Positions 11,086 to 22,200 of a DNA stretch of 64,000 bases are shown in pieces (within the stretch, counting starts at the first letter, position 1; the number at the start of each line of letters is the position of its first letter). Origin of the DNA: Niveomyces insectorum RCEF 264 (taxonomy: Eukaryota > Ascomycota > Sordariomycetes > Hypocreales > Cordycipitaceae); the NCBI GenBank assembly GCA_001636815.1, contig AZHD01000022.1:164980-228979 (forward strand). The letters run 5' to 3'. Both the position numbers and the translations under genes were made by a program. The notes under the pieces are model-generated. The model was not told the DNA's origin. It ran no database searches and saw only the letters and a list, made by a program, of their open reading frames with translations.

Positions 11086-12640
11086 GAGGCAAAGAGAGAG
11101 AGATACCGGCATACTGGTAAAAGTCCTCACACAGAACGAATGAAACGAGGTGTATGACGTCCATGAGAGGAACACACATAGGAATAGGAACAGGACTAGG
11201 ACTTTTGGCTCCGGACTCCGTCTACGTACTGACGCGGTAGAACTCCACAGACCGCCAGCCGGGAGTGACTTGCGTGACCGACCACCAGCGACAACGGGGA
11301 CACCGTCAGCAGACCACATTTCTCATCAACACGGCGGAATGGCTCGCAAAACAAAAAAGGGTCAAACACGGTGTCCTTAAACCTAAAACGGGAAAGCAAT
11401 GCGAAACGAAACGTTGGGAAAGAAAAAGGGGACGCAAGCTGGACAAGGGATCGACGCCGAAACATTTTGACAAAGGACACGACACAAGGAAAAAATAAGA
11501 GCAAGGGAAAAACGCTGGAGAAGAAGGCAACAGAAAGAAGAAGGCAACAGAAACAAGAAGAACAGAAGAAAAAGACACGAAAAGCGGGTGCATGACCATC
11601 CCAACAGGTCGTATGAACGGGCAGCACGAAATCTACTCTAACCACTTTGTTGGTCTCGTCCATATTCCTAGGACTTTTCATGGGTTTTGGTGGTCGTCGT
11701 GCTCAGCGAGTTCGGGTGGAACAGGCCGGAAAACCAGCGGAAAGACCGTACAAACAACAAATGAGACCAGAATCCGGTTATTATGGGAAGACACCGGACC
11801 CGTTGACTCAGTCGGTCTATGACTGGCTTCGTAATCAATTGCATTAGTCCAGAGTATCTAGTACTCGTATTTCTCGTATTGAACGCTGGTATTGGCAAGT
11901 TGTCGGAACTTTGTACCACAAAACCGGGCTCTGTACGAAGTACGAAGTAGCTAACGGAACCTCCTAAGACTCCCCGTTGCCGTATTACTCTATGATGCTC
12001 GTGCCTTCTGTTCCCAGACGTTTCCGTCTCTTTTGCTGCGTGGAGCGGGCGCACTGTGGAAAAGGCGGCGGACGGCTGGCGGTCGTGCCTGCCGTTTGGC
12101 TGTAGGACGCTAAGCGGGGCCGGGGACGCCGTACTAGACAGCGTCTGTGATTGGCCAATCGAGGACCTACGACGGGGGCTGCGTCGAGCGAGCAGACACG
12201 ATTGCCCGCCGTTTCGGAATTACGCGCACTGTATTCGCACTGTCCTTGGGTCGTTTGGAAAAGGAAGAAAGAGTGAAAGAAAGTGAGACACAGTTGTGTT
12301 CGCTAATACGCTAAACACCCGCAATAAAGAAGGAGGAATGCGGCGTAGGCCACCGCCCGTCGGTCTGTTCGTAGCCCAGGCCAGTCCTGTTCAACAGAAA
12401 ATGGCTGTGCAGCTGGCGCCCATACATCACCGTGCCATCTCATATCCATACGGAGTCATTCCTAGGCAAAATAATATGTACGAGTACTGGTGGTACCCCT
12501 TCCTCCGCACTGTGTTTCTCCCGGACATTGGTGGCCCAAAAGGGACGGTCCCACTTTTGGCTGTCCTCAGGATTCTGCCCGTGAGGCGTAGTTGACACGC
12601 TAGTCCTCTTTGGGCGAAGCTCTAGGCAGCAACGTTCGAC

Positions 12641-13920
12641 GCGCCCCATATGTCGACGGCCGTCCGCTCGCCAGGACCCCCGACGTCAAACCATCTTTTT
12701 CTTCTTTTTCTCTTTTTTTGCCCACGCTCTGTCCTTCTCTTTGCCCCCCCCCCGTATCAGCGCAACGACATTCTGTTCGCTTTATTAAGCGTTTCTTTTC
12801 GAGGCCAACTCTGTGTTCCTCCTTGTTTGCCTCATTTACGGGCCTCCTATCCCGTGTTTTCCGTCTTTTTTTCTCCTGTTTTATTTTCGTCTTCTTCTCG
12901 TCGTTTTGTCCTCAACTCCCATCCTCGTCCATCCGGCATCCATCAACAAGACAAACAACGACACCTGTCAGCGTCTGCGGTTTCGTTGTGTCCCCCGTTT
13001 TCTATCGTCGCCGTCATCGCCGTCACCGCGTTTGCATCACATGCGCGTTCTTGCGTCACGGCGCGACCAAGAAGACTCGATCAACCATCGCCGCCTCGTT
13101 CGAGACTTCTGTTGCGATCCATTTTCGTTATCCCCCGGACGCCGCCGAGTCCTGACAACAACATCTTGAAAAGCCTCGCCGAACTGTAAATTCGACTCGT
13201 TGGTATTTCTCTTCCCGGTTTCTTCCTCGTCTGAGTGAAAAAGAAGAACCCCAAAACTCTTGAAGGTACGAACTCGGACGAGTCATTTGCTACGATTTGG
13301 ACGGGTCTTTTCCTCTCCCATTCGTCGTCTATCTTCAACCTTCTCTGGCCAACTGGCCTCATTTTCTTGTCATCTGTCCCATCTCTCTCTTTTCTCTCAC
13401 CTCGCGTCGCCTTGTATCCTCGTATCCCTAGTGCCAACCCCGACCGGGACCGCGGGCCCCGTTTTGTGACTCACAAACCACTGCGCATCTGTCTTTTCTG
13501 TTGTTCTCATCGGCTTCTCTATCCTGACCGCATCACTTGTCCAACCACCCTCTCCTCCCCCCCCTTTCTTTTGCCGTTCGAACTTTGCTGACCAGGACCA
13601 GAATTAGACGCAGTCCTGTTTCGTCTTCGTCGGCCGGACTGTTCCTTTCTGTCTCCCACCTCCTCCACCCACTGGTACCTCTGCTCGACCCACTCTCTGT
13701 TTGAAAAAGGACAAAAAAAGCAGATAGCAAGAAGGGAAAGATATCGAACAAAGTTGGGGAGAAAAGGGAGAAAAAGGAAGGACTTCCCTTACTCAGCCTC
13801 GTTGTCTCTTTACTTCATTCTTTCCCCTACCCTTCACTTGCACTCGGCCGCCGTTTCTTTATAAACCGACCGAAGCCCACACCCTTTCTTTTCGATCTTG
13901 CCTCTTTCAATTCGCCCACC
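12641..13920 (+). promoter_or_regulatory. Pyrimidine-rich promoter/leader of the C2H2 gene
   Basis: About 1.3 kb of C/T-dominated sequence precedes the zinc-finger gene. A TATAAA box at 13860-13865 lies 61 bp upstream of the ATG at 13921. The overlapping plus-strand open frames are composed of Ser/Phe/Pro/Leu, as expected for translated C/T tracts, and I do not accept them as genes. A long 5' UTR is plausible. Confidence 0.45.
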
Positions 13921-16704
13921 ATGTCGTCTTCACTTTCTTCTCCTTCTTCCTCTTCCCCTCATTCCCCTCCCTTCCCTGCTGCCAACCCTCGCCGGGTCCC
14001 GGTGACTCGTCTCGGTTCGTCCGGCTCCGGTCCTAGTCATCATGGTCATGGTCCTGGCCATGGCTTGAGTCTGAAGACCAACACGCTCTTTTACAAAGGC
14101 GCCACCTTTCATCATTCACCCACCAGCCCTGCATCGTCAGACGAAGACGCAACCTTCTCGCCGCCGCAGTTTTCTCGGTCCCAGTCCAACCTCGACGACG
14201 TGATCGATGCCCATCGCCGCCGCGTCGCTCTGACTCTGGACTCCATCGGCCGCACTCTCGAGGCCACCGACTTCTTCTCGTGCTCGTCGTCGCCGAAGAA
14301 AACCACGCCGTCGTCGTTGTCGCGGCCGCCCACGCTCTTCTTCGACGACACGCACTCCGTGCCACAGGGCATCCTCGACCACACCATCGGCAAGCTGCCA
14401 TCGTCATCCTCGCCGTCGCCGTCGCTGTCTTCGGGAGGACGCCGTGTGCTGCAACCGCGTCCGGTCAACCACCGCGTATCCAACCGTCATCACGCCTCGG
14501 ACAGCGGCCTCGGTTCGTCCATTGCCTCGTCGCCAAGCAAGAAGCAGCAACAGCGGCAGCAGCAGACGAGTCCGGTCCGGGCGACGGCTGTCACGCGTTC
14601 GGCCGCTGCTGTGTCGTCCGCATCGGACAAGCCTGCGGGCCTCAGCCCCCGCGCCACCAGCCGCATCTACGAGCACACCGTCAAACCGCTGTTGGCCAAG
14701 CCTACGTTCAAGCCGTTCCATCCCATCCTCTTGGAGTGCACGACGAAGATCAACAAACGGGACATTGTCTGCCTCCGCGACCTCGAAAAGACCATTTTGT
14801 TTCTTGCGCCGGTAAGTAAGAATCGCACTGACCACGGTGCACGGGAAGTTGCTTATTTGTTGTTGTGTATCAAGGAGCGGACCAAAGTCGCCAAGCTCTA
14901 CCTCGAATTCTGCCTGGAGTCCGTGCGCTGCCTCCAGACGACCGTCGAGTACTTGAACGACCGCGAACAAACCCGTCCTGCTGATCCGCCATACACGGCC
15001 GGCTACTTCATCGACCTCGTCGACCAGATCCACCACTACGCCCAACAACTCGCTGACGCCAGAGAAAAGGAAAAGTCCGGCACCCTCGACACCATGGGGT
15101 TCCACAGGTACGACCACTCGCTCCATTCTCCTTCTGCTTCCGTCGTGCCGCTCTTTCTTTCAACTACTGACCCCGCCACCAGCACCGACGAGATCAAGTT
15201 GCACGGTGGCATTACCGTCAACGGCCGTCCCGCCGAGCTTGTTCGCATCAGCCGCGATGGCCGTGCCGTCTCCATTGCCACCGGCCTGCCTGTTGAGCTG
15301 GAGGAAGACCCGAGCGACACCATCCGCATCAAGCGGTCTGCCAGCCAAGAGCGGGAGGACGAGGAAGAGATCATGCGCTCCATGGCGCGCCGCAAGAAGA
15401 ACGCCCCGCCCGAGGAGTACGCGCCCAAGATGTGCAGCGTCCCCGGGTGCACCAAGGAGTTCAAGCGCCCGTGCGACCTGACAAAGCACGAAAAGACCCA
15501 CTCGCGTCCGTGGAAGTGCCCCATCCCGTCGTGCAAGTACCACGACTACGGCTGGCCCACCGAAAAAGAAAAGGACCGCCACTTGAACGACAAGCACTCG
15601 GACAACCCACCCATGTACGAGTGTCTGTTCAAGCCGTGCACGTACAAGTCCAAGCGCGACTCCAACCGGAAACAGCACATGGAAAAGACCCACGGTTGGA
15701 AGTACGTGCGGACCAAGACCAACGGTAGTAGCAAGGGGCCCGGGCAGGGCCAAAAAGCGACGCCAATGCCGTCGGAGCGCGCCAGCCACGACGCTTCCAG
15801 CACGACCCAGCCCACCCCGCAGCTGGTCAATCTACCCACGCCCGTGAGTGCCCAAAGCCCTGCGGTGGCCACGCCGCCCGTGGACGAGTTCTCTGCGCCA
15901 CTGTACGCGCATGCGCTGGCCGAACTCGAGTTCCCCACGTGTGCGCCGGGCGACATTCTTGCCGCCGACGTGGACATGCCGGCCGAGATCGACGAGTTGG
16001 ATTTCTCGCCGCTCGACAATGGTCTGTCGCCGTATTCCTCCCCGTCTACGGTGTCCAGTCTCGACAACAACTCCGCCTACCAAGACATTGGCCAGGACAC
16101 GACCATGTACGAGGACATCTACAGCGCCCCCATGCAGTTGCCGACGCCCGAGCCGGTCGTGTTCCAGAACAATTACAGCGAGAAGGGCCTTCTCGACCAG
16201 TTTATGGCGTTGTCGGCACCCGACCTGTGTGCTCCCATGATCACCCCGGAGCAACAGCAACAGATCCAGCGTCTGCAGCAACTGCATCAACAGTTGCAGC
16301 AGCAGCGCCAGCTTCAACAACAACAACAACAACAGCAATTGCAGCACCACCGGCAACAACCGCAGCCGCAACAACAGCAGCAGCAACAGCAACAGCAATT
16401 GCAGCAACAACCACTGCAGCAGCAACAAGTGGACCATGAGCAGTACATTCCACACATTTCCCCGCTGGGCGAAGGCAATACCATGCTCTACACGCCCAAT
16501 TCCATGATCGACATGGACGAGGGGTTTGTCGATTTTGCCAGCGAACCGGCGAAAAAGGGTTCCGATTTCATTCTGTTCCCCCCTGCGCAGGCAGGCTTCA
16601 AGACGGACCCCGTTTTTGAGACTCTATTTGACGAGACGATTCCGAGTGTGGCAGCTGGCTACTCGCAACCGACGTCGCAGGTGTTTCCCGATATGAATTG
16701 GTGA
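13921..16704 (+). CDS. C2H2 zinc-finger transcription factor with Gln-rich tail
   Basis: ATG at 13921. Two introns are read through by the open frame because both are multiples of 3 without stops: 14812-14874 (63 nt, GTAAGT, CACTGAC branch) and 15108-15182 (75 nt, CTACTGACC branch). Splicing gives exons 13921-14811, 14875-15107 and 15183-16704 and an 881-residue protein; the unspliced frame would be 927. The N-terminus is Ser/Pro-rich. The middle, about residues 247-360, is helical. Three adjacent zinc fingers lie at about 455-545: C-x4-C-x12-H-x3-H (CSVPGC..HEKTH), C-x4-C-x15-H-x4-H and C-x4-C-x12-H-x4-H ending before a basic segment. The C-terminal third is acidic and then Gln/His-rich, typical of activation regions. 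It is presumably a nuclear DNA-binding regulator. I cannot assign a named orthologue. Loss of 46 intron-encoded residues leaves the zinc fingers intact. Confidence 0.88.
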   Translation: MSSSLSSPSSSSPHSPPFPAANPRRVPVTRLGSSGSGPSHHGHGPGHGLSLKTNTLFYKGATFHHSPTSPASSDEDATFSPPQFSRSQSNLDDVIDAHRRRVALTLDSIGRTLEATDFFSCSSSPKKTTPSSLSRPPTLFFDDTHSVPQGILDHTIGKLPSSSSPSPSLSSGGRRVLQPRPVNHRVSNRHHASDSGLGSSIASSPSKKQQQRQQQTSPVRATAVTRSAAAVSSASDKPAGLSPRATSRIYEHTVKPLLAKPTFKPFHPILLECTTKINKRDIVCLRDLEKTILFLAPVSKNRTDHGAREVAYLLLCIKERTKVAKLYLEFCLESVRCLQTTVEYLNDREQTRPADPPYTAGYFIDLVDQIHHYAQQLADAREKEKSGTLDTMGFHRYDHSLHSPSASVVPLFLSTTDPATSTDEIKLHGGITVNGRPAELVRISRDGRAVSIATGLPVELEEDPSDTIRIKRSASQEREDEEEIMRSMARRKKNAPPEEYAPKMCSVPGCTKEFKRPCDLTKHEKTHSRPWKCPIPSCKYHDYGWPTEKEKDRHLNDKHSDNPPMYECLFKPCTYKSKRDSNRKQHMEKTHGWKYVRTKTNGSSKGPGQGQKATPMPSERASHDASSTTQPTPQLVNLPTPVSAQSPAVATPPVDEFSAPLYAHALAELEFPTCAPGDILAADVDMPAEIDELDFSPLDNGLSPYSSPSTVSSLDNNSAYQDIGQDTTMYEDIYSAPMQLPTPEPVVFQNNYSEKGLLDQFMALSAPDLCAPMITPEQQQQIQRLQQLHQQLQQQRQLQQQQQQQQLQHHRQQPQPQQQQQQQQQQLQQQPLQQQQVDHEQYIPHISPLGEGNTMLYTPNSMIDMDEGFVDFASEPAKKGSDFILFPPAQAGFKTDPVFETLFDETIPSVAAGYSQPTSQVFPDMNW
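16246..16429 (+). repeat. CAA/CAG repeat in the zinc-finger gene
   Basis: An interrupted CAA/CAG array encodes most of about 60 Gln-rich residues, mixed with Leu, His and Pro codons, in the C-terminal region of the C2H2 protein. It is a likely site of length variation. Confidence 0.85.
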
Positions 16705-19282
16705 ACAACCTGTTTCCACAAGGCCTTTAAATTCTTCCTATTTGAGTGAACAACTCCAACTTTCCAGTAGCAACATTGTTGCTGTGGTATAATTCATTTT
16801 GTGTTTTCGCTCTCATCTTTCCGTCCCTGCTGTTATTCCACTCACCACTGAGAAACAAGGAGGGGCACGAAACAAAGTTGACCGGTTGGAAGGGTCTTTT
16901 TGTTTTCATTCATCTCGTGTGTTTTTATATTAGGCGTTCTTTTCGTTATGACATTTACGATTTTTTTTTGAGACAGAAGGAAGAGAAAGTGCTTTCAATG
17001 TGGGACCAAGTCTTTCCTTTTTGTGGATTGATGGGCAAACACCAAAAACAAAAACAGCACAAAAAAAAACGCCGTCACTGATATGATATTTTGCTGAGAA
17101 GGAAACAACATCAGCATGGATTGGTTCCCGACTTCTTGTCCTTTGTATTTTTAGCCGTTTTCCTATTATTTTGAGACGGATTTTCTCTCCTATTTGATTC
17201 TGCTTGATCAGTATGAGAAACTTGGGCTTTCCATTGTGAGTGTTGTGGCGAGGTTATTTTTTTGTGCGTGATCTATTGCTGCTTTTATCAGGAGCGTTCC
17301 TCTCAACAAAGAAGAAACAAACGAACAAAAAAAACAAACAAACAAACCGTTAGATAGTCTACTTTCATCAAACCACTCCGTTTTCTTATACACATCACCA
17401 CTAGATAGTTCTCGGCAATACTCAAACCCATCATCAAACAAAACGGCGCATGATCCTTCAAGTAATGTGCATACATCTATCTTAATAAAAACAAAGAAGA
17501 GCAGGGACGAGCCGGGACGATGTTCTTGTTGCGTGCTCGTGGCAGAGCGTCCTCAACGAAAAGAGGCAGCACTTTTGTTAACACACCGCTCGCTCCGTAT
17601 TATTAATACTTTTTCTGTGGCTTTTCGGCCATGATTGTTGGTAAAGCGGGTTTTACCTATCAACACGTGATTGCTTACAAAGACAAACGAAAGGGAGCGA
17701 ACAGGAATACCTTCCAACATTCTTGAGTTTTTTCTCGACCTCCGACTTTTTCTTCTCTTTTCCCTGTTGCGCATACGGCCCGTACAGCAAGGCCGCCTTC
17801 GGCAGGCGAAACGCGTTCGCGCGCCCTTTTCGTCTGTTTTCGTTTGCTTATTCTTTTGCTTTCCTTCTCCTTCTGTCTTTCTACCTCTCGAGGCTCCGTA
17901 GGGTGGACCTCGGGGCTTTCGCTGTTGCTTTGCTTTGCTTTCCTTTTTTTTTCCATTCATCGTTTTTTCACGAACGGATTGTGTTCGATTGCTTGCGAAG
18001 AGCACTCTTTGTCTTCTGCTTCTCACGTCTTGTCTGGTGATAGACGCCTTGGCCTCGGCGTTTTGGCAACGAGAGCTCACGAAGCATTCACGGTGAGCTC
18101 CTTTTCTTCCCTCTTCGCTCTTCTCTCTCTCTCTTTCGGACGTTCATGATGAGGTGCTTTTTGTGCACATTCCCCTTCAATACATCTATTAGGAAGAGCC
18201 GTCTGAGACTGTCCCTTGCAACGGAACGGGAGGGAGAACCTGGTGTTTTCCCTTTTCCTTGTCCGTTGCCATTTTTTGGCCAAGGCTCTTGTCTGTTTTC
18301 GGTTTGCTGCCTCTTTTTCCCCCTCAGGGCCCCTTCTCCGGCTCCCGTCTCTTCCCTGCTTTTGTTTTTTCTTTCTGTCTCTCCTGTCGCGTTTTCCTGC
18401 ACCGCCTCTTCTTTCTCTCTGTCTTCCCGCTCCACTCGCTTCTCCTTTTTCCTCTGGTCTTTTTCCTTTTCTCTGTTCCGTTTTCCTCGTTCGTTTCGGG
18501 CGAGTTGAGATAAACAGAGGGGTGGGGGAGGGTGTGGAGGAAAAGGAGAGGACCGAGATGGGGAGGACGGGCGGCGAGGAGCGAGGTGTGGGAAAGACGG
18601 GGGGACAGGGGGGACCGACAGAGAGAGGGTCGAGAAGGTCGAGTAGAAGAGGGGGCCCGCGGGTGTGAATGGAGGCGACGACGGGACAGCAGGGCGGCGG
18701 CGGGGGAGGGTGGTGCTTATAACTGGGGTTCTGAGAATAACCTTCGAGAGAGAGAGAGCGAGAGAGAGAGAGATGCCCCGTCACATTTGGTTTCCGTGGT
18801 CTATATGAGAGCTGCCAACTAACGGCTCCTGTCTTGATAGTGTCTTTCTTTCCCGTACGTTTCGTTCCGCCATGTCCCATGGGCTAGGTTTTCGGGAGGG
18901 TAGTGGCGCTGCTTTCATTCCACAAGCATATATACAAGAGCTGCCGTTTGGACAAGACTGTTCGTGTTAGAAAAAAAAACTGCATTTGTTCTGCTAGTAT
19001 ATGTGTATATCGCTTGTCCTGCTGACGCTATTGGCTTCTGTCGTTTTGATGCCTTGTGATCATCTCTTTTTTATAACGGGTTTAATATACGTAGCCGACC
19101 CTCAAAATGATGGCCATCCTTTGAGCTCTGCTGTGTTTACTCGCTGCAAGCCGTGTATCCTCATTGTTTGTCCTGTGTCAATGCCCTCATATGCGTGCGT
19201 CCTCAACGAGGATACATTAGCCCCTTCCTTCCCCTAAACGCCCCTTCAAAAAGACTCCTCCCAAAAGGATACACATTCCAAC
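16705..19282. other. Intergenic between convergent genes
   Basis: 2.6 kb of mainly C/T- and then G/A-rich low-complexity sequence, including GA repeats near 18740-18772. Minus-strand open frames at 18.1-18.9 kb are Arg/Lys/Pro-rich translations of simple sequence and are not accepted. No RNA gene was seen. Confidence 0.5.
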
Positions 19283-22200
19283 TCAGTCGCTGTCACTGTC
19301 GAGCATCCGTCGTCGGACCCTTGGTGGACGGGCCGTCTGCCGCGTCGTAAACACATCATTATCGTCGTCGTCGTCGTTGTCGTCACTAATGTCGTCAATA
19401 ACACTGCGCTTCTTTGGCGGTGGCGGCACCACCGCCGCCTGCTTTGATCGAGCGCGCTTCTTCGTGAAAACGTTCGGGGAGCTGTCGCAACGGCTGTCGT
19501 CGTCGCTGTCGTCGTCGTCCGTCGTGGTTGTGCGCTTTCGGGTCGTCACTGTACGGCCGCCACCAGCCCCGTTGGGTTTGCGAACGCCCGTCGTCCTCGG
19601 CGGCGAACTCGTGATCGGCGACGACGTACACGTGCGCCTCCGGTTGGCCCGGCCGCCCTTGCCCGCGCTGAACACGTCGTCCTCGTCGTCCCCCACGCCG
19701 AGAACACTCGACGAGGGATCCCCGTCGTCGTCCTCGATGTCTTCGTCGGACGGCGCAATGAAGTCCACGAGGTCGCCGCCGCTGTCCGATCCGTCGCTCT
19801 CGTAGTTGTCGCTCGTCCGCATGCAATCGTCGCCGCGCTCTTCCAGCCGCCCGCCGTACGTGGCGTACGACGACGTCGCGCCGCGACCGCGCCCACGACC
19901 GCGCGTGCCGCCAGCCTGAGCTCCACGGCCTCCGCGGCCACCGCGGGCCCCGCGCCCTCCACGGCTGCCTCGGCCGCGCCCGACCCGCGGTTCGAAGCGG
20001 ATGATCTCTACTTCATTGTCGTCGTCGTCGCGCTTGTCGATGGCCTCGTTTTGAAAGCCGGCTTTCTGCACCTCTTTCGCTGGTGCTTCTACTTCGTCCT
20101 CCTCGACCTCCTCTTCTCCTTCTTCAGGGTCCTCTTCTTCGGTTTTTTCTTCGCGTTCCTCCATGTCGACGTCTTTCTGTATGTTTGTTTCAAATCTCGA
20201 GTCGTTGAACTCGCTCTCCTCGCTGTCCGATGACATTTGCAGCTGTCGTCCTGCTGCCGTTCCCGAAAGCTTCCATGACTTTTCTTCCTCGTTTTTCGCC
20301 TGGTCCAATGGCATTCGCTGCTGTGATGACCGTGCTGCCGTTCTTAGGTTCCAGACGGGTGCCTGCCCTTCAGTCTCTTCCTTGTCCGACGCCGTTCGTT
20401 GCTGTGGCCTTCGTACCGCCTTTTTCGGTGGATTTTTGGTGAGCGGCCGTTCGTCAATCTCCTCGTTGTCCGACGACGGCGTCCGTTGCTGCCGCCGTAC
20501 TGTCGACCGCACGGGCGTCTCGCTTCGGCCCCCCGAAAAGCTGTACGCCTGAAATTGTGAGCTCCGCTGCCGTGTCATGCCTTTTGCGGCCGGCTTGAAG
20601 CTGGGGGCCTTTTTCTTTTTCGACCAGCGCGACAGCAGGTCGTCTTCGTTGTCCTCCTCCTCTTCGTCATCATCGTCGTCAAAGGCGCGTGCGACCGTGA
20701 GCCTTGCCCGTTCCGTCAGCTTGGACACGGGGGCGGCCATCCGGCGGCGTTTGGGTGGCGGCTCTTTGGGTGCAGATAAGGTGGTCGCAGCGCGTACGGC
20801 GTCATCGTCGTCGTCGTTGTCGTTGTCGTCCCGCTCCGATTCGGGCTCTGCGCCGGAGTCGGTGACAAAGGCAGGCACTTTGATCCGTAGGTAGCCCTTG
20901 CCACGGACAGGTGGTGGCTCACTCGACACGGTTCCCGCAGCCATCTTGCCCAACAGCGCGACCGTGCGTCGCGTAAATGCGCCGTGCTGCAAATAACAGA
21001 CCGGCTGGAGACGCCGCAGGAACTCGGACCGCATCGTGTCGACCAGTGTTGTGTCCTGGCCCCCTAGAGTGGAGCCGAAAGACGCGTTGGTGTTGAAGGC
21101 TCCCGGCATCATCGATCGAACACCGTTGTGCACCGCGCCCACACTCTTGATGGCGGTCTCGAGGTCCGGGATTTCGGCCAAAAAATCCGTCTCGACCGGT
21201 CCGACTTTCTTTTTTGGAAAGCCAAGCTTGTTGGCTTGGCCCCCAAGCACGGACGACGCTTTCACAAAACCCGTCTCCACGTCGTCCGGCATGTGGAACT
21301 TCTTCTTGGAGGCTTTCTTCGTCCGCGAGCCGGCCTTTCGCGGTTCCGGCAGCGACGGGTCTTGGGTGTTCTCGATGGGAATGTCGACAAACCGCTTGTC
21401 CACCTCGGGCTTGGCGTCCCGCGGCACAATCCGCTCGGACAAGTCAAACCGGAAGTTGAAGCGCGTGCCGTCGCAGATGAGCTGCTGCATGCGCGTGTAG
21501 TTGTCCTGGGCTTCGGCCAGCTTCTCCTCCTCCTTGCCGCGCATCACAAGCAGGATGACGTGGCCCGCGCGTTTGCGGCCGGTCCGGCCCATGCGCTGCA
21601 GCATGCGGATCGGCGACGAGGACGCGTCGTAGCAGAGGATCAAGTCGACCTGGCCAATGTCCAAGCCCTCCTCGCCGATCGACGTGGCCACGAGCACGTT
21701 GAACTCGCCCGACCGAAACCTCTCAATCGCCTCGATCTGTTGCTTCTGCTTCATGCCGGCGCTCCGCTTGGAGTCGGCCTGGCCCACAAAGACGGCGGCT
21801 TTGATGTTGGGCCCGGAGCGGTTGAGCGTCCGCACAATTTCCTCGGCACTGTCCCGGTACTCGCTGAACACAATGGCCCGCGTGTTGGACCCGGGCGGCC
21901 TGTCCCGAAAATGGTCGTTGAGTTTTTCGCGCAGAAACCCGATCTTGGGGTGGCTTTCAAACGTGTCGTCGCTCAGCCACCGCTCGACGGTCATCATCAT
22001 CTCCTGAAAATCCGGGTTCTGCACGAGCTGCAGCCGGTACTTGGACGGCTTGTCGTCCTTCTCCGTCGTGCTGCGGAACTCGGCCATGCTGTGGTAAAAA
22101 GGAATGACGCCATGGTACGTCAGCAGCTTGATGGAATGGGCGACGCTCTGTAGGACGGCGAACACGGCGAAGATCATGTACTTCGTGCCTTGGTTGACGT

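Larger units (their letters stand above)
9080..12640. other. Long gene-poor intergenic region
   Basis: About 3.5 kb without a supported gene. It includes A/T-rich stretches (9380-9620), a CCAAT box (9202), the GT microsatellite near 11.06 kb, a 10-bp-arm hairpin (10729-10753) and copies of the TACGAAGTA-like motif (11933-11950). Short open frames here lack consistent third-position GC bias or usable starts. Confidence 0.5.

Noticed and set aside
12610..13189. Open frames of about 180 codons in the C2H2 leader
   Set aside because: Two frames are open over the same C/T-rich stretch, and the composition is low complexity.
18077..18880. 267-codon minus-strand open frame
   Set aside because: The product is Arg/Lys/Pro-rich simple sequence from G/A-C/T tracts, with no ATG context or domain.
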